The notes below the pieces were generated by a model. The model searched no databases. It was given only the letters and a program-made list of their open reading frames with translations, and was not told the origin of the DNA. DNA of 64,000 nucleotides, from assembly GCF_026341775.1 (NCBI RefSeq), contig NZ_JAPEOB010000003.1, positions 1 through 64,000 on the forward strand. Direction: 5' to 3'. A program made the position numbers and the translations under genes. Each line of letters opens with the position of its first letter. The first letter of the stretch is position 1. This DNA is from Streptomyces sp. NBC_00654 (GTDB lineage: Bacteria > Actinomycetota > Actinomycetes > Streptomycetales > Streptomycetaceae). Below are positions 42,631 to 50,115 of this stretch, one piece after another.

Positions 42631-43245
42631 TTGAACGAGCGTGTTCATCTCGTACCCAAGACGCCCTTTAATAGAGAGGAAATGGAGCGGATTGCCGCCG
42701 GGCTGGATTGGACTGTACACAGAGTAGTCGAGCGGACAAAAGGCGAACCCGACGGCGTGCCTTTCGAAATCATTTGGCTCTCCAATGATCAAGAATCAGC
42801 AATCCACTGGATCGAAGACCATCTGCTCCAGGTGGATTATATTGCGATCACGGGGCCCTCGCGCCTGCACACGGCAGAAACCCTGAGCAACATCATCGAA
42901 TTCCACACCCCTACCTCCATGGTCGATCTTTTCAGCAGTACCCGTGACGGAGATGCCCTCATGGATGCGGTCAGGCTGCTCAGCATTCAATGCCAAGAAC
43001 AATTTGACCACAAACTTTTCTCCCTCCTGCGCTGGGCCGTGAATGACCCGACCCCGATAGTCCGACGAGTCGCCCTGGTGGTCGCATCCACCATCGAATG
43101 GGAGCAGATCGAACCGCTCGTTCAGTACGTACACGACCACGATCTAGATGAATTGGTTCGATTCGAGTCAGGAGAGGTGCTCAAAATTATCCGTGATCGG
43201 GCCGCGCACACTGGATCCGGCAATAGGACGGGAAGCGAACAGTGA
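42631..43245 (+). CDS. Putative immunity protein for the DUF4157 effector
   Basis: 204 residues from TTG 42631, chosen for AGAAGGAT about 10 bases upstream and its place just after the effector stop. A GTG at 42580 and an ATG at 42529 would overlap the effector. The N-terminal half is alpha/beta (FEIIWLSNDQESAIHWIEDH). The C-terminal half has HEAT-like helical pairs (LFSLLRWAVNDPTPIVRRVA, then VASTIEWEQIEPLVQYVH). It shares the low G+C of the effector's last domain, is acidic, lacks a signal peptide, and is not a known eCIS structural protein. These features fit an immunity gene. It overlaps the next structural gene (GTGA). Confidence 0.65.
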   Translation: MNERVHLVPKTPFNREEMERIAAGLDWTVHRVVERTKGEPDGVPFEIIWLSNDQESAIHWIEDHLLQVDYIAITGPSRLHTAETLSNIIEFHTPTSMVDLFSSTRDGDALMDAVRLLSIQCQEQFDHKLFSLLRWAVNDPTPIVRRVALVVASTIEWEQIEPLVQYVHDHDLDELVRFESGEVLKIIRDRAAHTGSGNRTGSEQ

Positions 43246-43928
43246 CCCGCTACGCAGACATCCCCAAACCCATCCGCTCCGGCATAGTCGTCGTCGACCC
43301 CGAGCGCGGCACCCCCCAGCGCATCATCGTCCTGCAGTTCAACCCCGACACCCTCGAACGCTCCCTCGCGCCCCAGTCGGCCGGCGGTAGTGGGGACTCC
43401 GGCGGCGGCGGGAGTGGGTCCGGGGACCGGAATGAGGCCCTTCGGCTCAAGGGGCCCGCTCAGGAGACCTGGAAGTTCACCGCCGAGATCGATGCCACCG
43501 ATCAGTTCGAGGTGGCCGCCCCCGATGGCATCCATCCGGAGCTGGCCACCCTCGAAATGCTCGTGCATCCCACCACCGCGCAGCTCCGGGAGGCGAGCCG
43601 GCTGTCCAAGAAGGGGACCATCGAGATCAGCCCGATCGAGATGCCGCTGACCCTCTTCACCTGGGGCAGCAAGCGCGTGATGCCCGTGCGGATCACCGAA
43701 CTGGCCATCAACGAGTCCGCGTTCGACGTGAACCTCAATCCGATCCGGGCGAGCCTCAGCATCGGTATGAAGGTGCTCAGCGTCAGCGATCTGCCGGCCG
43801 GGCACCGCGGGGCCGATCTGTACATGGCGCATCTCGCGCAGAAGGAGCGGCTCGCCAGGGCCGCGCGCAGTGGGGGGCTCGCCTCGTTGGGGCTGGCCGG
43901 GGGCAACACCGTCATGGGGAGGGGCTGA
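43242..43928 (+). CDS. eCIS tube-initiator / baseplate tube protein (Afp7-like)
   Basis: 228 residues from GTG 43242. The N-terminus IVVVDPERGTPQRIIVLQFN, followed by PDTLERSLAPQ and then LKGPAQETWKFTAEIDATD, is the contractile-injection-system tube protein family (Afp7/Pvc7), which sits between hub and tube. The family often carries a C-terminal LysM. Here LysM is a separate downstream gene. A Gly/Ser insertion lies at residues 46-65. G+C returns sharply to the genomic norm within this gene. Confidence 0.88.
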   Translation: MTRYADIPKPIRSGIVVVDPERGTPQRIIVLQFNPDTLERSLAPQSAGGSGDSGGGGSGSGDRNEALRLKGPAQETWKFTAEIDATDQFEVAAPDGIHPELATLEMLVHPTTAQLREASRLSKKGTIEISPIEMPLTLFTWGSKRVMPVRITELAINESAFDVNLNPIRASLSIGMKVLSVSDLPAGHRGADLYMAHLAQKERLARAARSGGLASLGLAGGNTVMGRG

Positions 43929-43937
43929 GTCGAGGCC

Positions 43938-44321
43938 ATGGCCGACATCGAGCCGTACGAGAACGCGCTGGACGCCATTCCCGGTGCCCACCCCTATCCG
44001 CGCTCCAGCCGGTACCACGACGCCGAGATCGGGGTGCACCGGATGGCCGACGGGACCGAAGTGCGGTACACCAAGCGCCGGTTGCTGCCTCCGCTGAGCG
44101 ACGCCGTGGACGACGAGACCGCGCCGCACACCGTCAGCGGCGGGGAGCGGCCCGATCTGCTGGCGCAGCACTACCTCGGGGACCCAGGGCAGTGGTGGCA
44201 GATCGCCGACGCCAATCCCGTACTGGATCCGTACGAGCTGACCGAGGAGGCGGGGCGGGTCATCGCGGTCCCGCACGCGGGGGGCTTCCCGGGAGCGGGG
44301 GCGGGGGCGCGGTATGTCTGA
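43938..44321 (+). CDS. Stand-alone LysM-type baseplate protein
   Basis: 127 residues. The C-terminal half is LysM-like: HTVSGGERPDLLAQHYLGDP, then QWWQIADANPVLDPYELT and RVIAVP. The N-terminus contains SSRYHDAEIGVHRMADGTEV, typical of gp53-like/LysM proteins of contractile tails. It lies 9 bases after the tube-initiator gene, from which it seems to have split, and overlaps the hub gene by eight bases. In relatives the LysM part stabilises the baseplate rather than binding peptidoglycan. Confidence 0.82.
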   Translation: MADIEPYENALDAIPGAHPYPRSSRYHDAEIGVHRMADGTEVRYTKRRLLPPLSDAVDDETAPHTVSGGERPDLLAQHYLGDPGQWWQIADANPVLDPYELTEEAGRVIAVPHAGGFPGAGAGARYV

Positions 44322-45453
44322 TCAGCCCGTGGGGGGCGGGCCCATCCACATCACGCTGGAGGCGGGGCCGCGGCTGACCCGGCCCGTTCCGCCGGAGGTC
44401 ACCGAGGCGTTGCTGTCGGCGCAGATCACCGCGACGGCCGGTGAACGCAGCGGGTTCCAGCTGGCGTTCGACCTGACCAAGCAAGGTGCGCTGTCCCGAC
44501 AGCTGCTGCCCGAGGGGTTCTTCGATCCGAAGACCCGGGTGATTCTCAGTGTGAGCGTGAAGGGCACCGCCTGGGTGCTGCTCGACGGGCTGATCGTGCG
44601 GCAGGAGGTCGGCGCCAGCAATCAGCCGGGGCACTCCACCCTCACCCTGACCGGTGAGGATCTGACCCTCCTGATGGACCTGGAGGAGCGCACCGACCGC
44701 TATCCCAATCTGCGGCCCTCGGGGCGCGTCGCGCGCATCCTGTCCCGGTACGCCGACTACGGCATCGAGCCCCATGTCTTCCAGGAGAAGATCGAGCAGC
44801 CCCCGCACGAGCGGCTCCGGGTCGACTACCAGTCGGGCACCGATCTGAGTTACGTGAACGAGCTCGCGCGGGCCAACGGGTACACCTTCTACCTGGAACC
44901 GGGGCCGCGCCCCGGCCGCTCGGTCGCCGTGTGGGGCCCGGAGGCCCGGCTCGGGCAGCGGCAGCACGCGCTCAACGTGAACATGGACGTCAACTCGACG
45001 GTGGACCAGCTGACGTTCGCGTACGACGGGACGGCCCGCGAGGAGCCGCAGGCCCGGGTGCAGGACCCGGCCACCCGGGACAGCCGGCTGCTGCCGCAGC
45101 CCGACATCGGGCCGCTGCGCCCGCCGCTGGGCCTCCGCGCCACGCCCGCGTTGAAGCGCCGCACGCTGTCGGGTACGGCGAAGCGGGAGTCGGGGCAGGC
45201 GCAGGCCGAACTGCTGGCGCGGGCCGCGCTGTCGGCGGACGCCATCTCCGGTTCCGGGTCCCTGGACGTGAACCGGCACGGGTACATCCTGCGTCCGCGC
45301 GAGCTGGTCGGGGTGCGTGGCGCCGGGGTGACGTACGACGGCGACTACTTCGTCAAATCCGTCACGCACAACATCAGGCCCGGTTCGTACCAGCAGAACT
45401 TCACGCTGTCGCGCGAGGGCCTGATCGCCCGCAGCGACACCGTACGGCCCTAG
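44314..45453 (+). CDS. eCIS hub protein (gpD/VgrG gp27-like)
   Basis: 379 residues of the phage late-control D/gp27-like family. Residues about 95-220 include LTLTGEDLTLLMDLEERTDR, PSGRVARILSRYADYGI and YQSGTDLSYVNELARANGYT. The end reads LVGVRGAGVTYDGDYFVKSV, then THNIRPGSYQQNFTLSREG, typical of hub proteins. It forms the trimeric hub onto which the spike attaches. The spike is encoded by the next gene, so hub and spike are split rather than fused as in VgrG. Confidence 0.93.
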   Translation: MSDQPVGGGPIHITLEAGPRLTRPVPPEVTEALLSAQITATAGERSGFQLAFDLTKQGALSRQLLPEGFFDPKTRVILSVSVKGTAWVLLDGLIVRQEVGASNQPGHSTLTLTGEDLTLLMDLEERTDRYPNLRPSGRVARILSRYADYGIEPHVFQEKIEQPPHERLRVDYQSGTDLSYVNELARANGYTFYLEPGPRPGRSVAVWGPEARLGQRQHALNVNMDVNSTVDQLTFAYDGTAREEPQARVQDPATRDSRLLPQPDIGPLRPPLGLRATPALKRRTLSGTAKRESGQAQAELLARAALSADAISGSGSLDVNRHGYILRPRELVGVRGAGVTYDGDYFVKSVTHNIRPGSYQQNFTLSREGLIARSDTVRP

Positions 45454-45507
45454 GGCAGCAGAGGCAGCAGAGCCCGCTACAGCGGAAATGGACCAGGAGA
45501 GCTTCGC

Positions 45508-46038
45508 ATGGCTGCAGGACCGAACAACCGGTTTCTCGGCAAGTTCCGGGGGCGGGTGGTGAGCAATGACGATCCGCTGAGGATCGGGCGGGTCACGGTC
45601 AAGGTGCCGGACGTCCTGGGCAACGAGACGTCCACGTGGGCCATGCCCTGTCTGCCGTTCACCGGGCCGCAGTCGGGGCAGTACGTGGTGCCCGCCGTCG
45701 GGGCCGGGGTGTGGGTGGAGTTCGAGCAGGGCGAGGTCAGCTTCCCCATCTGGACCGGGTGCTGGTACGGGGACAGCCAGGAGTTGCCGCCCGACGCGCT
45801 GACCGGTTCCGCCGCTCACCAGAACGTGGTGATCCAGACCTCCGACCAGCACAAGTTCGTGATGGGCGATGTGCCGGACGGGGGCCAGGGCATCCGGCTC
45901 CAGGCGGCGAGCGGGGCGTACATCCAGCTCGACGAGAAGGGCGTGACGATCGCCAACGGGCAGGGTGCCTCGGTCGTACTGACCGGTGGCGAGGTCAACA
46001 TCAACGACGGCCGGCTGGTCGTGCCCAAGAAGCCGTAG
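45508..46038 (+). CDS. eCIS spike protein (gpV / gp5 OB-fold)
   Basis: 176 residues with GGAGAG before ATG 45508. The OB-fold of phage baseplate protein V appears as GKFRGRVVSNDDPLRIGRVT, then VKVPDVLG and VPAVGAGVWVEFEQG. It is followed by IWTGCWYGD and a beta-helical tail (IRLQAASGAYIQLDEKGVTI). The trimer makes the puncturing needle below the hub. Confidence 0.92.
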   Translation: MAAGPNNRFLGKFRGRVVSNDDPLRIGRVTVKVPDVLGNETSTWAMPCLPFTGPQSGQYVVPAVGAGVWVEFEQGEVSFPIWTGCWYGDSQELPPDALTGSAAHQNVVIQTSDQHKFVMGDVPDGGQGIRLQAASGAYIQLDEKGVTIANGQGASVVLTGGEVNINDGRLVVPKKP

Positions 46039-46043
46039 CCGCG

Positions 46044-46100
46044 TAGCTACCACCGTAGCCGCGTACCTACCGCCGTAGCCGCAGCCGTAGCCGTAGCCGA
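46044..46100 (+). repeat. GCCGTA-type short repeats
   Basis: CGTAGC/GCCGTA units recur irregularly between the spike and tip genes, including three near-consecutive copies at 46077-46098. Non-coding. Their only obvious effect is to space the genes. Confidence 0.6.
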
Positions 46101-46115
46101 TCGCAACGAGAAGGA

Positions 46116-46478
46116 ATGACGGGGAGAGGACTCTTGTCCACACGCTCAGGGACCATCGTCAGCGCCGCCGCCACGCTCAGCTGCCCGCACGGCGGCCGGG
46201 CATCCGCCACCGCCGGGCAGCCCGCCGCCGTGCGGCTGGACGGGCTGCCCGTCCACACGGCCGCCGATGTCTTCGCCGTGCACGGATGCCCGCACACCGT
46301 CGACGGGGTGCCGCATCCGTGCACCACCGTCCGGTGGAGCCCGCAGCCGGGCGGTGTCCTCGTCGACGGCATGCCCGTGCTGCTGCACACGAGTGCGGCG
46401 CAGTGCTTCGGCGCGGCACTCGTGCCGCAGGGGCCGCCGTCCGTCGCGGCCGCACCGCGGGGGGTGAGCTGCGCATGA
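46116..46478 (+). CDS. PAAR-like tip protein
   Basis: 120 residues from ATG 46116. TTG 46134, behind GGGGAGAGG, is an equally plausible start giving 114. Cys and His pairs occur throughout (LSCPHGGRAS, VHGCPHTVDG, PHPCTTVRW, AAQCFGAAL), with beta-rich turns such as GVLVDGMPVLLHT. Size, metal-ligand pattern and place directly after the spike gene fit a PAAR-like sharpened tip that may also carry cargo. The sequence is divergent and the family assignment is contextual. It overlaps gp25 by four bases. Confidence 0.7.
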   Translation: MTGRGLLSTRSGTIVSAAATLSCPHGGRASATAGQPAAVRLDGLPVHTAADVFAVHGCPHTVDGVPHPCTTVRWSPQPGGVLVDGMPVLLHTSAAQCFGAALVPQGPPSVAAAPRGVSCA

Positions 46479-46858
46479 GGGCGAGGACCGTACGCGACGA
46501 CATCGCGTTCCCGTTCCGCGTCGACCGGCGTGGGCGCAGTGCGCATGCCCCGTACGACGACCATGTGCGCGATCTGGTCGAGCAGTTGCTGTTCACCAGT
46601 CCGGGCGAGCGGGTGATGCGGCCGGACTTCGGCTGCGGGCTGCTGGACCTGGTCTTCACACCGAACAGTCCCGAGCTGGCTTCGGCCCTGGAGCTGTCGG
46701 TGCAGGCCTCGTTGCAGCGCTGGCTGGGCGAGCTGATCGAGGTGGAGTCCCTGGACGTGGTGAGCGAGGAGAACGTGGTCCGGGTGTATCTGCGCTATGT
46801 GGTGCGCTCCACCGGGAGCCGGCGCGACGAGGTGTTCGAAGGGAGCGGGCCCGCATGA
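46475..46858 (+). CDS. Baseplate wedge protein (GPW/gp25-like)
   Basis: 127 residues. The signature HVRDLVEQLLFTSPGERVMR, then PDFGCGLLDLVFTPNSPEL, is that of the gp25-like wedge family, which initiates sheath assembly. Starts and stops overlap both neighbours (ATGA), as expected for fixed-ratio baseplate parts. Confidence 0.95.
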   Translation: MRARTVRDDIAFPFRVDRRGRSAHAPYDDHVRDLVEQLLFTSPGERVMRPDFGCGLLDLVFTPNSPELASALELSVQASLQRWLGELIEVESLDVVSEENVVRVYLRYVVRSTGSRRDEVFEGSGPA

Positions 46859-49800
46859 GCAACCCGAGCAGGGAGTTGGTCTGCCGCACCGACGGCAGGC
46901 GCGGCAAGGTGCGTGCGGCGCGGCTCGGCGGCGTGGACGCGGTGGAGGCCGGTGACGACGGGCTGACGCTGACGGTGACGTTTCTCGGCAAGGCGCCGCA
47001 CGGGCTGTGCCCGGAGAACATCCGGATCGACGGCGGCCGCCGGATCACCGGGATCGAGGCGGTCGAGGTGGCCGTGGAGCGCGAGGAGGACCCGGAGCTG
47101 GACGACCGGCTGCTCGTGACGGTCGACCGGACCGGGGACACCTCGCGCTACCGGCTGTCGGTGGTGGACACCGATCCGTACGGGCGGCCGGGTACGGAGC
47201 CGTTCCCCGGGTTCGACCAGCGGTACTTCGGGGCGGAGTTCACCTTCCGGCCGGACTGCCCGACGCCCTTCGACCGCGTGGACGGGGCGGCGGGCGCCGA
47301 CCCCGCTCCCCGGACCGAAGCGCCCGTCATCGACTACACGGCGCGCGACTACGAGTCGGTGCGCCGGCTCGTCCTGGACCGGCTGGCGCTGACCACGCCC
47401 GGGTGGGTGGAGCGCAACCCGGCCGATCTCGGTGTCACGCTCGTCGAGCTGCTGGCGCACGCGGCGGACCGGATCAGCTATCAGCAGGACGCGGTGGCCA
47501 CCGAGGCGTATCTGGACACCGCCCGCAGGCGGGTGTCGGTGCGGCGTCACGTACGGCTGATCGACTATCCGATGCACGACGGGTGCAATGCCCGGACGCT
47601 GGTCACCGTCGAGGTGACGAAGCGGATGACGCTGCGGCCGGGGACGTTCCGGTTCGCCGCCGTCGATGTCCGTACGCTGGGGCCGCGCGACCGGCCCGAG
47701 ATGGGCACCGTCATCGAGGACCGCGATCTGGCGGTGCTGGCGGAGCGCGGTTCGGTGGAGGTCTTCGAGCCGGTGGTGGCCGGGGAGCCGGCCGAGCTGC
47801 GGCCCGCGCACAACACCGTCCGGTTCTGGACGTGGGGCGACGAGGTGTGCGCCCTGCCGAAGGGCGCGGTGTCGGCGACGCTGCGCGACGAGTGGGCCGA
47901 CAAGAAGTGCACGGTGCGGGCGCTGGCCCTGGCGCCGGGCGATCTGCTGGTCTTCGAGGAGGTGCGCGGGGCGCGTTCGGGTACGCCCGGTGACGCGGAC
48001 CCGGCGCACCGGCAGGCCGTACGGCTGACCTCGCTCACGCCGGGCGTGGACCGGCTCTCCGGGCAGCCCGTGCTGGAGGTCACCTGGGCGCGCGAGGACG
48101 CGCTGGCGTTCCCGGTGTGTCTGTCGACCCGGGGCGGGCCGGGCTGTGAGCCGGTGGCGGATGTGAGCGTGGCGCGGGGCAATGTGGTCCTGGTCGACCA
48201 CGGCAGGTCACTGACGTTCGCGGGGGCGCCGCCGGAGACGGTGACCGTGCCGCCGGAGCCCGCCGTGCTCGGTTCCTGCGAACCCTCGGGCTTCGACTGC
48301 GGGGACACCGACGCGGGCAACGCGACGGCTCGGCTCGTCGTGGCACGCCTGGAACAGACCCGGCACGGACGGCTGTTGACCGCCGACCAGGTGCGTGAGC
48401 TGTCCGCGCTGGCCGGTGAGGCGGAGGTGACGCGCGCCGGGATCGGTCTGGAGCTGGCCGGGCGGCGGCGCGAGAAGGTCGTACCGGGCACGGCGTACGA
48501 GCAGGCGGAGGCGCTGGCGACGCTGCTGGCGCAGACCGTCTATCCCGGTGTCCGGCCCCGGTTCCGGCCGGTGCTCCAGCGCTCCCCCGTCGTCCAGGCG
48601 GCACCGTTCCCGCTGCCGGAGCATGTGTCGGCCGGGCAGGCCGACCGGCTGGCCGCCGTGCCCGGACGGGTGCGGGAGCGGCTGGTGGAGCTGTGGCGCA
48701 GCGCCCGTGACCACGACGGGCTGGCGGAGGCGGAGATCGATGAGCTGACCGTGCTCTTCGGGCTGCGGGTGCTGGAACATCTGGAGCTGCACCTCCATCC
48801 GGTACGGGCGCTGCGGGAGCTGCTGCACCGCAGTCCTCGGCTGCTGGCACCGAAGCTGCGCAGGCTCGATGTGCTGACGGCGCGGGCACGGGCGGGTTCG
48901 GTGCTGGACGCGGGCATCGCCTGGGAGATCGCCAGGAGTTGGGGGCCCGGCCATGCGGCCGGGCTGCGTCCGGACGCGCCCGTGCTGCGGGGTCCCGCGG
49001 CGGCCCTGGTCCAGGATCCGCGGGCCGCGCTGCCCTCGGTGACGGCGGTGGACGGTGAAACGGTGTGGACGGCGCGCCGGGATCTGCTGTCCAGCGGGCA
49101 CCGGGACCGGCATCTGGTCGGTGAGCTGGAGGACGACGGGCGGATCGCGCTGCGCTTCGGCGACGGCCGTCATGGTGCCCGGCCGGGCCCCGGCACCCGG
49201 CTCGAACTGCACTACCGGCTCGGCGGCGGTACGGCGGGCAATGTCGGTGCGGAGGCCGTGAACCATCTGGTGCTGCACCGCGGTCCGGAGGCCGAGGACT
49301 CCGGGGAGGCGATGCCGGTGGCGGGGGTGCGCAATCCGCTGCCCGCCGTGGGAGGTACGGAGCCCGAACCGCTGGAGCAGGTACGTCAGTTGGCTCCGCT
49401 CGACCTGAAGCGCACCCGGCAGCGGGCGGTGACCGCCGAGGACTACGCGGCGCTGGCGTCCGCGCTGCCGGGGGTGCAGCGCGCGGCGGCGGAGATCCGC
49501 TGGACGGGCAGTGTGCAGGAGGCGCATGTCGCCGTCGACGCGCTGGGGGCCGGGGAGCCGGCGCCCGAGCTGCTCGACGCGGTGGCGTACGAGCTGGAGA
49601 GCTACCGGCGTATCGGCCATGACCTGGTGGTCGGCCCGGCCAGGAACGTACCGCTGGACATCGCTCTGTCGGTGTGTGCGGCGCCCGGTCATCAGCACGG
49701 GCAGATCCTGGCGGAGCTGTACCGGCTGCTGGGCAGCGGGCGGTTGCCGGGCGGGCGGCCCGGGTTCTTCCACCCCGACGCGCTGGTGTTCGGTGAGCCG

Positions 49801-50115
49801 GTGCGGCTGAGCGCCCTGGTGGCCGCGACGGCCGCCGTGCAGGGCGTGGAGAGCGTGACGGTGACCCGGCTGCGGCGGCTCTTCGACGACGGGACCGACC
49901 GCGACGACGGCGCCGGGCGCGGTGGCGGCCTCCTCCGCGGGGGCGGCGACACCATCTCCGGCGGCGGCGACGCGGAGTACGGCCGGGACGACGATCCGGC
50001 CCTGGAGGCGGGCGTGCTGCGGCTCGGCCCGCTGGAGGTCGCACGGTGCGACAACGACCCCGACCGGCCCGAGAACGGCCGGCTGACCATCGAGCTCGCC
50101 GGAGGTACCCGATGA
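46855..50115 (+). CDS. Baseplate J-like wedge protein 1
   Basis: 1086 residues. Residues about 160-260 contain IDYTARDYESVRRLVLDRLA, then NPADLGVTLVELLAHAADRI and SYQQDAVATEAYLDTARRR, the opening of putative baseplate-assembly/J-like proteins (gp6, Afp11). The C-terminal third has GRIALRFGDGRHGARPGPGT, then RQRAVTAEDYAALASALPGV, the conserved J-domain strands. A 60-residue Gly/Asp-rich insertion lies near the end. It forms the wedge fork that triggers contraction. Confidence 0.92.
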   Translation: MSNPSRELVCRTDGRRGKVRAARLGGVDAVEAGDDGLTLTVTFLGKAPHGLCPENIRIDGGRRITGIEAVEVAVEREEDPELDDRLLVTVDRTGDTSRYRLSVVDTDPYGRPGTEPFPGFDQRYFGAEFTFRPDCPTPFDRVDGAAGADPAPRTEAPVIDYTARDYESVRRLVLDRLALTTPGWVERNPADLGVTLVELLAHAADRISYQQDAVATEAYLDTARRRVSVRRHVRLIDYPMHDGCNARTLVTVEVTKRMTLRPGTFRFAAVDVRTLGPRDRPEMGTVIEDRDLAVLAERGSVEVFEPVVAGEPAELRPAHNTVRFWTWGDEVCALPKGAVSATLRDEWADKKCTVRALALAPGDLLVFEEVRGARSGTPGDADPAHRQAVRLTSLTPGVDRLSGQPVLEVTWAREDALAFPVCLSTRGGPGCEPVADVSVARGNVVLVDHGRSLTFAGAPPETVTVPPEPAVLGSCEPSGFDCGDTDAGNATARLVVARLEQTRHGRLLTADQVRELSALAGEAEVTRAGIGLELAGRRREKVVPGTAYEQAEALATLLAQTVYPGVRPRFRPVLQRSPVVQAAPFPLPEHVSAGQADRLAAVPGRVRERLVELWRSARDHDGLAEAEIDELTVLFGLRVLEHLELHLHPVRALRELLHRSPRLLAPKLRRLDVLTARARAGSVLDAGIAWEIARSWGPGHAAGLRPDAPVLRGPAAALVQDPRAALPSVTAVDGETVWTARRDLLSSGHRDRHLVGELEDDGRIALRFGDGRHGARPGPGTRLELHYRLGGGTAGNVGAEAVNHLVLHRGPEAEDSGEAMPVAGVRNPLPAVGGTEPEPLEQVRQLAPLDLKRTRQRAVTAEDYAALASALPGVQRAAAEIRWTGSVQEAHVAVDALGAGEPAPELLDAVAYELESYRRIGHDLVVGPARNVPLDIALSVCAAPGHQHGQILAELYRLLGSGRLPGGRPGFFHPDALVFGEPVRLSALVAATAAVQGVESVTVTRLRRLFDDGTDRDDGAGRGGGLLRGGGDTISGGGDAEYGRDDDPALEAGVLRLGPLEVARCDNDPDRPENGRLTIELAGGTR

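Noticed and set aside
42529..42631. Upstream ATG 42529 or GTG 42580 as start of the immunity-like gene
   Set aside because: Both overlap the effector's coding end and lack a ribosome-binding site. TTG 42631 has one and follows the stop.
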